Assembly: GCF_000633395.1 (NCBI RefSeq)
Contig: NZ_AYMU01000005.1
Location: 62,001 to 126,000 of the forward strand
Origin: Pseudomonas sp. PH1b
GTDB lineage: Bacteria > Pseudomonadota > Gammaproteobacteria > Pseudomonadales > Pseudomonadaceae
Reading direction: 5' to 3'
Length of the DNA stretch: 64,000 bases
The first letter of the stretch is position 1, and every line of letters starts with the position of its first letter. Below the pieces are notes generated by a model. The model was not told where the DNA came from and made no database searches. It saw nothing but the letters and a program-made list of their open reading frames with translations. Below, one piece after another: positions 25,430 to 34,050 of the stretch. Position numbers and translations under genes: made by a program.

Positions 25430-25798
25430 TCAATTGCTCGGCTCCTGCTTGCCGGGCCCATGGGCCTGGCGACTGTCCTCGGGGGCCTGCTCGCGTTGAT
25501 GCAGGCCATAGTCGCGCAGCACCGTGGCGACCCGCAGGCGATAGTCGACGAAGATCCCCGTGCGTCCCTGGGACTGCGCCTGGCGATGGCACTCCAGGGT
25601 GCGCCATCGGGCCACGGCCTGCTCGTCGCGCCAGAACGACAGCGACAGCAGTTTTTCCGGCTGGCCGAGGCTCTGGAAGCGCTCGATGGAAATGAACCCG
25701 TCGATCCCGGCAAGCCGGGCGCCCAGGCCGGCGGCCAGCGCCAGGTAGTGCTCACGCCGCTCGGGGTGCGGCAAGACCTCGAAGATCACGGCAATCAT
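25430..25798 (-). CDS. ABM-domain (antibiotic biosynthesis monooxygenase-like) protein coupled to a P450
   Basis: The 122-residue product starts MIAVIFEVLPHPERREHYLALA, then IDGFISIERFQSL, LLSLSFWRDEQAVARWR and a polar tail, the ferredoxin-like ABM fold. Such proteins are cofactor-free oxygenases, haem-degrading enzymes, or simple small-molecule binders; the active residues are too variable to choose. Its ATG overlaps the P450 stop as ATGA, so translation is coupled, and the two products probably act on one substrate. Confidence 0.8.
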   Translation of the reverse strand: MIAVIFEVLPHPERREHYLALAAGLGARLAGIDGFISIERFQSLGQPEKLLSLSFWRDEQAVARWRTLECHRQAQSQGRTGIFVDYRLRVATVLRDYGLHQREQAPEDSRQAHGPGKQEPSN

Positions 25799-26937
25799 GC
25801 GCTCACCTGCGGCCGGTCGCTGAACAGCGCGATGCGCCCGTTGACCGAAGGCAGGTAGTGCCGCTCGAGCTTCAGTTGGTTCAGCCCTGGCGACTGCAAC
25901 AGGGCCTGCAGCAGGGTCTGGACGATGTTCAGCGCCAGCCCCCGGCCAGGGCACCGGTGCACGCCACTGCCGAAGCTGAAGCCCTGGTGGGCCGGGTCGC
26001 TGCCGGTGACGGCGGCCAGAGCCGGGTCATGGTTGGCGGCTGCCAGCAGCACCAGCAAGGTATCGCCGGCCTGCAACTCGACCCCATGCACGGTGCAGGG
26101 TTCGGCGACAAAGCGCCGGGTGTTCTGCACCGGCGGGTCCAGGCGCTGGCGCTGGATGAGCCAGGCACCGAGCTGGCCGGGCGCCTGGCGCAGGCGCTGG
26201 CAGAGCGCCGGGTCTGCGAGCAGGGCAACCAGGCTGTTGCCGATCAGCCCGGCGCAGGCATCGTGGGTTTGCCCCAGCAGACCCACCAGGTTGGCGCACA
26301 GGTCCGCCGGGCAAAGCTCGCCCCGCAGGCGCAGGATGCCGCTCAGCAGCGGGCTGTGTTCCTCGGCAGCCACCAGGGCCTGCATCTGGCCATTCAGGTA
26401 CTGCGCGGCACTCTGGGCAGCCTGCAACTGGGCCGGATCGCTGAGGGGCGAGAAGCAGGCGACGAACTCGCTGGTGCGCAGGGCGAGTGCTTCACGCTGC
26501 TCGGCGGCCACTCCCAGCAGGCCGGCCACCAGCGCCACCGGCAGACGGAATTGCCAGCGATGCAGGTCGGCGGCGCAGCTCGGCGCCTCCAGGGCCGGGT
26601 GCCACTGGGCCAGGCAGGCCCTGAGGTCGACGCCTGCCAGGGCTTGCAGGCCGGGTTCGATGGCCGCGCGAGGGCAAGCGTGACGCTGGCCGTCGTTCAT
26701 CCGCATCAGGCGGGCGAACAGCTCGCCGGCGGGGCCGCCTGCAATCGCCCGGGGCACCGCTTCATGGGCCGGGCGCACGCGGCAGGCCGGGTGATCGAGC
26801 ACCGCGGCCACCGCCTCGGCACTGCTGGCGACCCATAGCCCGAGTCGGGAATCGTAGGTCAGGCCGCCCCGGGCGCGCAGGCGGGCGTAGTAGAAGTCGT
26901 ATGGGTCAAAATGGGTAGCAGCGCTGATCGGGTCCAT
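25795..26937 (-). CDS. Cytochrome P450 with non-canonical I- and K-helix residues
   Basis: The 380-residue soluble P450 has the haem-binding loop FGSGVHRCPGR with the thiolate ligand C329 and the meander PP region (LDPPVQNTRR). Two near-invariant features differ by eye alignment. The K-helix ExxR is QRQR (Q262-R265), and the I-helix acid-Thr pair is D226-A227 (QTHDAC), losing the threonine that normally helps split oxygen. It may therefore be a peroxide-driven or non-oxygenating P450. It is short for the family. The ABM gene is translationally coupled, and an ArsR regulator is divergent 81 bp away. Confidence 0.88.
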   Translation of the reverse strand: MDPISAATHFDPYDFYYARLRARGGLTYDSRLGLWVASSAEAVAAVLDHPACRVRPAHEAVPRAIAGGPAGELFARLMRMNDGQRHACPRAAIEPGLQALAGVDLRACLAQWHPALEAPSCAADLHRWQFRLPVALVAGLLGVAAEQREALALRTSEFVACFSPLSDPAQLQAAQSAAQYLNGQMQALVAAEEHSPLLSGILRLRGELCPADLCANLVGLLGQTHDACAGLIGNSLVALLADPALCQRLRQAPGQLGAWLIQRQRLDPPVQNTRRFVAEPCTVHGVELQAGDTLLVLLAAANHDPALAAVTGSDPAHQGFSFGSGVHRCPGRGLALNIVQTLLQALLQSPGLNQLKLERHYLPSVNGRIALFSDRPQVSA

Positions 26938-27018
26938 GATTTATCTCTTTGTTCGGCAGATATCCAGGTTGCTACTATCCTCATCCTTTCGAAGACATGA
27001 TTCGTCAGGGAGCGAAAT

Positions 27019-27774
27019 ATGAATGCAGTGCAAAACGACCTGGGGGTATCCAATGTGGCGGCGGCGATCGCCGAGCCGGCCCGTACCCGGATGCTCTGTG
27101 CGCTGATGGACGGGCATGCCCGGACCAGCACCGAGCTGGCGGCGATTGCCGAGGTCAGCCCCTCCACCGCCAGCGCCCACCTGGCCAAGCTCAAGGATGC
27201 CGGCCTGCTGCGGCTGCAGGTCCAGGGCCGGCACCGCTACTACTGCCTGAGCGACCCGCTGGTGGCCCAGGCCCTGGAGGCGCTGATGGTGATCGGCCGA
27301 AGCAGCACGCCGAGCTTTACCCCACGCACGCCGGACCGGCTGCAGTTCGCCCGTACCTGCTACGACCACCTGGCGGGCACCCTGGGGGTGCAGTTGCACG
27401 ACCGACTGCTCGAAGCCGGCTGGCTGCTGGCGGCCGAGGAGGGCGAGGAGTACCGGGTCAGCGACAGCGGCGTCGAGTTCTTCAAGAGCCTGGGCATCGA
27501 GGTGGCCGAACTGGCCACCCTGCGCCGGCGCTTCGCCTGCCCGTGCCTGGACTGGAGCATGCGCCGCCCGCACCTGGGAGGTGCCCTGGGCGCGGCACTG
27601 TTGCGGTCACTGCTGGAGCGCAAGTGGCTGACCCAGGACCTGGACAGCCGCGCCCTGACCCTGACCGCCACGGGCGGGCGCTACATCAGCAAGCGCTTCA
27701 GCATGGCCCTGATCCAGCCGTCCAGGCCGCTGTCGGCGTCTACCGCCCGGGAGCTGCAGCATCTGGGCGGCTGA
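27019..27774 (+). CDS. ArsR-family winged-helix regulator
   Basis: The 251-residue protein has an N-terminal ArsR helix-turn-helix (IAEPARTRMLCALMDGHARTS, then IAEVSPSTASAHLAKLKDAGLL, about 18-63, with the wing VQGRHRYYCLSD). The remaining 160 residues are an extra domain with TCYDHLAGTLG and FACPCLDWS, longer than metal-sensing ArsR proteins and seen in a subgroup that senses other signals. CAGGGAG precedes the ATG. It is divergent from the P450 gene and probably represses it. Confidence 0.88.
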   Translation: MNAVQNDLGVSNVAAAIAEPARTRMLCALMDGHARTSTELAAIAEVSPSTASAHLAKLKDAGLLRLQVQGRHRYYCLSDPLVAQALEALMVIGRSSTPSFTPRTPDRLQFARTCYDHLAGTLGVQLHDRLLEAGWLLAAEEGEEYRVSDSGVEFFKSLGIEVAELATLRRRFACPCLDWSMRRPHLGGALGAALLRSLLERKWLTQDLDSRALTLTATGGRYISKRFSMALIQPSRPLSASTARELQHLGG

Positions 27775-27787
27775 GTCGCCTGGTGGG

Positions 27788-27810
27788 GGCCCGGCAGGAG
27801 CGCCCGGGCC
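27788..27810. terminator. Possible hairpin between two convergent genes
   Basis: GGCCCGG (27788-27794) pairs with CCGGGCC (27804-27810) across 9 bases in the 57-bp gap between the ArsR gene and the hybrid kinase gene. No T-run follows, so its role as a terminator is tentative. Confidence 0.3.
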
Positions 27811-27831
27811 TCCAGGGCCGAAGCGCCGGGT

Positions 27832-30800
27832 TCATTCGGTTGTGATGGATCCCTGCAGGTCGCGGTCGAGGTCGATCATCGCCTGTTCCAGGCGGATCAA
27901 CGCTGCCTTGATCCGCTCCCTGTCGGCACTGTCGTCGCAGGCGTTTTCCAGGTAATTGCACTCGTCGATCAGGGCCTTGGCCTTGATGATCTGCGCCGCG
28001 CCGAGGATGCGGTGGGCGAGGTCGGCTACCCCTTGCGTGCGGTCGCTGGCGAGCAGTGCGCGGACCTGCTTCAGGTCCTGCCGGTTGCTCTGGTGCAGGC
28101 CCTTGAGTACCCGCTGGATGACCTGCGGATCGCCGCCGGTCAGGTGGTCCAGTTGGTGGATGTCATACCGCGCGTTGTCGATCTTCAGTGGCGGCCGCGG
28201 CAAGGGCCCCAACTGGCGCAGGCGGCGGTCCAATTCCGGCAGGGCGATGGGCTTGAAGAGGCAGCCATTCATTCCGGCATCGCGGCAGCGCTGCTCTTCG
28301 TCGGGCTGGACGTTGGCGGTAAAGCCGAAGATCTGCACCGGCGGCCGGTTCTGGGCCTGCTCGGCGGCGCGGATCCTGCGGGCCAGTTCGTAGCCGTTGA
28401 TCACCGGCATGTTGCAGTCGGTGATCACCAGGTCGAAGGTTTCCCGCTGCCATGCCAGGAGGGCCTCGGCCCCGTCCCGTGCCTGGCTCGGGGAATAGTC
28501 GAGGAACTTCAGCTGTTCGCAGAGCAACTGGCGATTGGCCTGGCTGTCGTCCACCACCAGGATGTGCAGCGAGGGCCTGGCGGCCAGCACCTCGATCGCC
28601 GGTGCGGCCTGGGGTTGTTGCGGCAAGGCTTCAAGGCGGCTCAGCTGCAGGTCGACCAGTACCTGGGTTCCCTCGCCGGGACGACTGTCCAAGGTCAGGT
28701 GCCCGCCCATCATTTCGCACAGGGTGCGGCAGATCACCAGGCCCAGGCCGTTGCCCGACCGGGCGTTCTGGTGCTGCCCGGGGACTTGGCTGAAGGGCTG
28801 GAACAACCGCTGCAGGTCACTGGCGGCGATACCGATGCCGGTGTCCCTGACCGTCAGGTGTACGGGCAATTGGGACGAGTCGTCGGGGCTGGCCCTGAGG
28901 CTGACCTGGACACTGCCGCTGTCGGTGAACTTGATCGCATTGCTGATCAGGTTCGACAGGATCTGCTTGAAGCGCATGGGGTCCACTAGCACGTCGCCGC
29001 TGGCGCTGCTGTCCAGGTCCAGCTCCAGGCGCAGGCCTTTTTGCCGGGCCAGGCCATCGAACACCCGGAACACCGACTCCACCAGTTCCCGCAGGTTGGC
29101 CCGCTCGGGGCTCAGGCTCAGGTGCCCGCTCTCGATCCGGGCGATATCCAGGATGTCGCCGATCAGGTCCAGCAGGCTCTGGGCCGAACCGTAGGCCACC
29201 TCGATCGAAGAGCGGTCGAGCTGGCCCTGGTCGGCACGCTTGAGGGCCAGCTCGAGCATGCCGATCACCGCGCTCATGGGGGTGCGGATCTCGTGGCTCA
29301 TGGTCGCCAGGAAGGTGGTCTTGGCCCGGTTGGCCTCATCGGCATCCTGCTTGGCCTGCTGCAGCTGCTCCAGCAGTTGCTGGCGTTCGCTGATGTCCAG
29401 CCAGCCGCCGATGATCCCGATGATTTCGCCCTGGCCGTTACGGTACGGCAGCATCCAGTGATAGACGTTCAGGCGCTTGCCCTGCAGGTGCACCACCCGG
29501 TCCACCAGCATCGGCTGGCCGCCTTCGAGAATGGCCTGGAAGTCCACGGCGAACTCCCGGGCCTCGGGGACCGACAACTGCTCGAAGTGGGTGCCCAGCA
29601 TTTCTTCGCGCCGGGCGCCGAGGGCCTTGAGGTAGCTGTCGTTGCAGATCACCAGGCGGCGGTCCAGGTCGCGCACGTAGATCGGGTTCGGCGTGCCGTT
29701 GATCAGTGCGTCCATGAAGCGCATCTGGTCGTTGAGCGCCTGCTCGGCGTGCAGCCGCTGGTTGACCTGGCGGCGCATGGCGTAGCCCCAGGCCAGGGCG
29801 ATCAGCAACAGCACCGCCGAGCCTGCGCCCACCAGGTAGATGATGTAGCGGTAGTCGCGCCAGGAGGGCGGTGCGATCGCGGCCTTCGAGCGCCAGCGAT
29901 TGTTGAGCTCGGTGATGGCGTCGGGGGCGATGCTGCGCAGGGACTTGTCGATGATGCTGAACAGCTCCGTCTGATCGCGCCGGATGCCAAAGGACTCGTT
30001 GAGCAGGGGCAGGTTGACCACCGAGGCGACCTTGAGCTGGTCTTCCTTGATCCGCGGCATGTTGAAGCTGATGGAAATCTCCGCCTGCACCGCGCCGTCG
30101 CCCTTGTGGTCGCGCAGCAGGGTGAGGATCTCGAAGTTGGTCTGCACTTCCTCCAGGTGCACCTGGGGAAAACGCTCGCGCAGCATCGGCAGCAGGGCAT
30201 GGCCGCTGCCGATCAGCAGGGTCTTGCCGGCCATCTCCTCCAGGCTCCTGGGGGCCCCGGGTTCGTCACGGGTGATCAGCATGTAGGGCCCGACCAGGTA
30301 AGGGCGGGTGAAGCGCAGGTAGCTTTCGCGCTCAGGGTTGCGGGCCAGGTCGGCGACCATCTGCACCCGGCCCGCGCGTACGGCGTCGTTGAGGTCCTTG
30401 AGGCTGGTCTGGGGGGTGATGACGAAGGTCAGTCCGGTCTTGGCTTCGAGCATTGCCAGCAGGTCGGCGGTGATCCCCAGGTAGTTGTCGTCGGCATCGA
30501 AGTAGGACAGCGGCGGCAGGTAGCGGTGGATGCCGATGCGCACCAGGGGGTTCTGCTCGATCCAGTGTTGTTCATCGGGACTCAGGTCGGTCTTGTCCAG
30601 GCTCAGCAGCAGGCGGTCGCCCCAGCGATTGCGGATGCTGATGTCCTGCTCCTTGTGCACCGCCTGCAATGCCTGGTTGAGCAGGCGCTGCAACTGGTGG
30701 TTGTCCGGGCTCAGGGCGAAGGCAAAACCCGAGGTGCCGGCCGGGCCGCTGTAGATCACCCGCAGGTAGTCGCTGTAATTGCGTGAAATCAGGAACTGCG

Positions 30801-31434
30801 CCGAGACCGCATCGCTGAGCAGAACGTCCACCTGGCCGAAGGCCACGGCGGCCATGGCGGCATCGGCGCTGGGGAAGGTCTCGATCCGTGCCTTGGGGTA
30901 CATCTGGTGGGCGACCTGCGCGGTCACCGCGTCCCCGGAGATGGCCAGGCTGCGCCCCTGGAGCCCGTCCTTGATTGACGGCGAGCCGCCCAGGCGGGCC
31001 ACCAGGGTCGGCCGATTGACGATGTAGCTGTCGCTCTGCAACAGGTGGCGGGCCTGGATTTCACCGGTGGTGACGCTGCCCATGAAGTCGACCTCGCCCC
31101 TGGCCAGGGCGCTGAAGGCGTCCTCGCGGCTGGGGTAGGCGCGGATCCGCACCTTCACCCCCAGAGAGTCCTCCAGCAGGCCGAGGTAGTCGGCGGTGAT
31201 GCCCTCGAACTCGTTGCTTTCGGTGACCATCTCCAGGGGCGGAAGGTTTTGCCGCGAGGTTCCCAGCACCAGTTCGCGCTTGTTGCGCAGCCATTGCCAG
31301 TCCGTGGCGTCGAGGGCGAGCTCGTGGTGATGGGGGGACTCGTAGTTGAGCAGTTGCAAGGGCATTGCGCTGTCGCCCAGGGCTGGCAGGCAGGCCAGCC
31401 AGGCCAGTGCCGGCAGCAGGATAAAACGGGGCAT
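27832..31434 (-). CDS. BvgS/RocS1-type unorthodox hybrid sensor kinase
   Basis: The 1200-residue protein has a signal peptide (about 1-20) and two tandem periplasmic Venus-flytrap SBP_bac_3 domains (about 48-275 and 290-515). A membrane helix (about 540-562) leads to a PAS domain (about 590-700) and HisKA with the phospho-His in ATMSHEIRTPMS. HATPase (DTGIG, NGLGLVIC) and a receiver with Asp in VITDCNMP follow, then a C-terminal Hpt with His in DLAHRILGAA. This matches P. aeruginosa RocS1. The divergent gene is RocR-like. The ligand is probably a small solute but unknown. CAGGAG precedes the ATG. Confidence 0.93.
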   Translation of the reverse strand: MPRFILLPALAWLACLPALGDSAMPLQLLNYESPHHHELALDATDWQWLRNKRELVLGTSRQNLPPLEMVTESNEFEGITADYLGLLEDSLGVKVRIRAYPSREDAFSALARGEVDFMGSVTTGEIQARHLLQSDSYIVNRPTLVARLGGSPSIKDGLQGRSLAISGDAVTAQVAHQMYPKARIETFPSADAAMAAVAFGQVDVLLSDAVSAQFLISRNYSDYLRVIYSGPAGTSGFAFALSPDNHQLQRLLNQALQAVHKEQDISIRNRWGDRLLLSLDKTDLSPDEQHWIEQNPLVRIGIHRYLPPLSYFDADDNYLGITADLLAMLEAKTGLTFVITPQTSLKDLNDAVRAGRVQMVADLARNPERESYLRFTRPYLVGPYMLITRDEPGAPRSLEEMAGKTLLIGSGHALLPMLRERFPQVHLEEVQTNFEILTLLRDHKGDGAVQAEISISFNMPRIKEDQLKVASVVNLPLLNESFGIRRDQTELFSIIDKSLRSIAPDAITELNNRWRSKAAIAPPSWRDYRYIIYLVGAGSAVLLLIALAWGYAMRRQVNQRLHAEQALNDQMRFMDALINGTPNPIYVRDLDRRLVICNDSYLKALGARREEMLGTHFEQLSVPEAREFAVDFQAILEGGQPMLVDRVVHLQGKRLNVYHWMLPYRNGQGEIIGIIGGWLDISERQQLLEQLQQAKQDADEANRAKTTFLATMSHEIRTPMSAVIGMLELALKRADQGQLDRSSIEVAYGSAQSLLDLIGDILDIARIESGHLSLSPERANLRELVESVFRVFDGLARQKGLRLELDLDSSASGDVLVDPMRFKQILSNLISNAIKFTDSGSVQVSLRASPDDSSQLPVHLTVRDTGIGIAASDLQRLFQPFSQVPGQHQNARSGNGLGLVICRTLCEMMGGHLTLDSRPGEGTQVLVDLQLSRLEALPQQPQAAPAIEVLAARPSLHILVVDDSQANRQLLCEQLKFLDYSPSQARDGAEALLAWQRETFDLVITDCNMPVINGYELARRIRAAEQAQNRPPVQIFGFTANVQPDEEQRCRDAGMNGCLFKPIALPELDRRLRQLGPLPRPPLKIDNARYDIHQLDHLTGGDPQVIQRVLKGLHQSNRQDLKQVRALLASDRTQGVADLAHRILGAAQIIKAKALIDECNYLENACDDSADRERIKAALIRLEQAMIDLDRDLQGSITTE

Positions 31435-31745
31435 CGGGGCTCCTGGTCAGCGATTGGCGCAAGGGTCGGTCAAGCAGCGTATGGGCAAGGCAGCGAATGG
31501 AGGAAATATAGTTCAAGGCCCGGGGCCCAAACAGGCTATTTTCCTGATCCGCCGGGTGCTGAACAAGGGCTGTGCGGAGCACGGACCAAAGGTACGGCTC
31601 ACGCCTTGACCGGCGCAGTGTTAGGGATACGCTTGTTTTTATCCACGCGCTCCAGGTCATCGCGTCGGCAGGTCTGCGGCAATGGTTTCGGTGAAACGCC
31701 GTGGGCTCCTTGTCGGTCACCGCCGTTCCACTCCAGGATGCTCCC
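31435..31745. other. Divergent promoter region between the hybrid kinase and the REC-EAL gene
   Basis: This 311-bp region must hold promoters for both genes. An AT-rich patch at 31500-31520 (ggaaatatagttcaag) is the best place for the kinase promoter. No clear operator repeats, REP units or further genes are visible. Confidence 0.4.
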
Positions 31746-32942
31746 GTGAAGACCTTGAAGATACTGGTGCTCGAAGACCACCCCGTGCAGCAACTGTTGG
31801 CAGTGGAGCAATTGCGCCGCCTGGGGGTGAAGGCGCCCCTGGCAGCGTTCGACGGCTTGAGTGCGTTGCGCCTGTTGCGTGAGCAGGGAGCGGCCGACAT
31901 CGTGCTCTGCGACCTGCAGATGCCGGGAATGGACGGCCTGGAGTTCCTGCGCCGGGCCAGCGAGGAGCGACTGGTGCGGGCGGTGATTCTGTTCAGCCTG
32001 ATCGAGGCCGACCTGCGCCGGGCAGTGTTGCAGATGGTCAGCCTGCATGGCCTGATCGTCCTCGGCGACGTAGGCAAGCCGGCAGCGCTGGCGGACCTGC
32101 AGACGATGCTCGAGTTCTATCGGCAGGACGAGCCGCAACTGCCTGCAGCGTTGCCGCCGAAGCTGGTCGCGGTCAGCCCTGAGTTGTTGCGCCAGGGGGT
32201 GGAGCAGCACCAGTTCGTGTCCTATTACCAGCCCAAGTTCAACCTGCAGCAGGCCAGTTGTTGCGGCGCCGAGGTGCTGATGCGCTGGCACCACCCGCAG
32301 CTCGGGGTGCTGGGCCCGGGAGCCTTTCTCGAGGCACTGGAAAGCGCAGGCCTGCTGGACCAGGTCTTGCGCCAGCAACTGGATCAGGGCATGGCGCTGC
32401 AGCGCCAACTGCTGGATCGCGGCGAGGAACTGGAACTGGCTTTCAATCTGCAACCCCGGCAACTGGCGTGCAGCGAGGTGGTCGTGCACATCCGCCAGGC
32501 CATCGAGCGCCACCGGATTCCGCCGCGGTTGCTGACGTTCGAGATCACCGAGGTCGGGTTGGTGGAGGCTCCGGCCATCAGCCTGGAAAACCTTGTGCGC
32601 TTGCGGATGATGGAGTGCAACCTGGCCATCGATGATTTCGGCGCCGGCTATTCGTCCTTGCAGCGCCTGTGTGAGCTGCCCTTCAACCAGATCAAGCTCG
32701 ACGCCCACTTCGTCCGTGAACTGGTGCGCCAGCCGCGCTGCCGAGCGGTGGTCGGCGCCTCCCTGGCCCTGGCCCACAACCTGCAGATGAGCCTGGTGGT
32801 GGAAGGGGTGGAGACCGCGCTTGAACGGCGCCTGCTGCTGGAAATGGGCTGCACCCTGGCCCAGGGCTACTGGTACGCCCGGCCGATGTCGGCCGCCGAC
32901 CTGCAGGCCTGGCCGCGAGCTGCGCCGGCCGTTGTCCGCTAG
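31746..32942 (+). CDS. RocR-like response regulator with c-di-GMP phosphodiesterase (EAL) domain
   Basis: The 398-residue protein has a receiver domain (about 3-125, phospho-acceptor D56 in VLCDLQMP, K in GDVGKP) and a C-terminal EAL domain (about 140-385). The catalytic set looks complete: E in AEVLMRW (EVL variant), N in AFNLQP, E in FEITEVG, DD in AIDDFGAGYSS, K in IKLD, E in VVEGVET and Q in AQGYWYARP. It should therefore hydrolyse c-di-GMP when phosphorylated. Length and D56 match P. aeruginosa RocR (392 residues). A GTG start at 31746 gives the best domain start; a GTG at 31701 is the alternative. Confidence 0.9.
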   Translation: MKTLKILVLEDHPVQQLLAVEQLRRLGVKAPLAAFDGLSALRLLREQGAADIVLCDLQMPGMDGLEFLRRASEERLVRAVILFSLIEADLRRAVLQMVSLHGLIVLGDVGKPAALADLQTMLEFYRQDEPQLPAALPPKLVAVSPELLRQGVEQHQFVSYYQPKFNLQQASCCGAEVLMRWHHPQLGVLGPGAFLEALESAGLLDQVLRQQLDQGMALQRQLLDRGEELELAFNLQPRQLACSEVVVHIRQAIERHRIPPRLLTFEITEVGLVEAPAISLENLVRLRMMECNLAIDDFGAGYSSLQRLCELPFNQIKLDAHFVRELVRQPRCRAVVGASLALAHNLQMSLVVEGVETALERRLLLEMGCTLAQGYWYARPMSAADLQAWPRAAPAVVR

Positions 32943-33065
32943 GCGCGGCCGGCCGGGTGTCGGGTCGCTCCTGCTGCCGCCAGCAGGGGCCAAGAGCGCG
33001 AGAAAGCCTGGACGCGCGGAGCGTTTATGCCGAAGCTGGGCTCCCTCGACCTGGGTAGAACCTGC

Positions 33066-33563
33066 ATGCTCATTGTTTTCAGCGGATTGCCGGGAACCGG
33101 CAAGACCACCATCGCCCGCGCCCTGGTGCCACACCTGAAGGCCACCTATCTGCGTATCGACAGCCTCGAACAAGGCTTGCGCAACGCCGGCCTGGCAGAG
33201 GTCGGCAAGGCCGGCTATCAACTGGCCCTGCAACTGGCCCAGGCCAACCTGGCCCTGGGCAACCCGGTGCTGGCGGACTGTGTCAATCCAGTGGCCGAGA
33301 GCCGCCAGGCCTGGCGCGAACTGGCCGGCCACTCGGGAGTCGGGCTGCTGGAGATCGAAGTGGTGTGTTCCGACCTTGAGGAACACCGGCGGCGGGTCGA
33401 GACCCGGCAGCTGGATGTACCGGGCCTGCAGCCGCCGAGCTGGCAGTCGGTGCTCGACCACGACTACCAGCCGTGGGAGCCGGACCTGCGCCTGGACAGC
33501 GCGCAGCTGTCCCCGCAGCAGGCGGTGGCGCGGATCCTCAAGCGTTTGCCTGGGCGCACCTGA
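33066..33563 (+). CDS. Small P-loop kinase-like ATPase
   Basis: The 165-residue product begins with a strand and a Walker A motif, FSGLPGTGKTT (about 5-15), then a DSLEQGL-type substrate region and a lid-like RRVETRQLD segment, as in the adenylylsulfate/gluconate-kinase-like P-loop family. The substrate is unknown. The ATG at 33066 is chosen because the motif normally lies within ten residues of the start; a start at 33027 would add 13 residues. It stands alone, 123 bp after the REC-EAL gene. Confidence 0.8.
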   Translation: MLIVFSGLPGTGKTTIARALVPHLKATYLRIDSLEQGLRNAGLAEVGKAGYQLALQLAQANLALGNPVLADCVNPVAESRQAWRELAGHSGVGLLEIEVVCSDLEEHRRRVETRQLDVPGLQPPSWQSVLDHDYQPWEPDLRLDSAQLSPQQAVARILKRLPGRT

Positions 33564-34050
33564 GCCGGCGCCAGTGCTCTCCCGGGGGATCTGGCCGGGC
33601 CCTTGAACCTCAATGGTGCGCAGCCTGTGCAGGCCCGGGCCGGGCGCAGGGAGAAATGCCCGGCCCGGTGCGGAAAACTCCCGATAACGGGGCAAAGGAA
33701 ACCCCTTCCCAGGCTTGATGCACCGATTCTGCTCGTCCGGCCCCCGAATGACCCCCGCTTGAAGCCCAGGGGGCATCAGCGATGCCCATGGCTGGATGAA
33801 TGTCGCGTCGCCTTTTTGAATCTATTTGTCGCATAAGCTGGGCCGGCCGAGCTTGGCCGCTGCCGGTGTGGGTGCTTGTGCATTTGCGGCATAGCGATTG
33901 CTATCACAGTTCCAGGGGCCGGCATCGCCGCCCCGATCGAGGGATTCAGGAGGTGCTCGAAGACCAGGGCCCCCTGTACAAGCGTGAAGCCGGGTTTCAC
34001 CCACACAGGATTCAGATAAGAAGCCGTTGACCTGACGGCAAGGAGTGGCA
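33564..34050. other. 487-bp gap: hairpin and leader of the ATP-grasp operon
   Basis: The first third is GC-rich and holds a strong hairpin at 33635-33668. The middle (33740-33830) has no recognisable gene. The last part (33830-34030) should carry the promoter of the three-gene operon, with aaggag at 34040-34045 as its ribosome site. No REP unit or other repeat is present. Confidence 0.4.
33635..33668. terminator. Strong 11-bp stem hairpin of uncertain role
   Basis: CCGGGCCGGGC (33635-33645) and GCCCGGCCCGG (33658-33668) pair perfectly around a 12-base loop. It lies 72 bp after the P-loop kinase gene's stop and could end that transcript, but no T-run follows on either strand. Confidence 0.4.

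Noticed and set aside
29041..30786. A 581-codon plus-strand open frame
   Set aside because: It is the antisense shadow of the hybrid kinase gene, with no ribosome site or domain.
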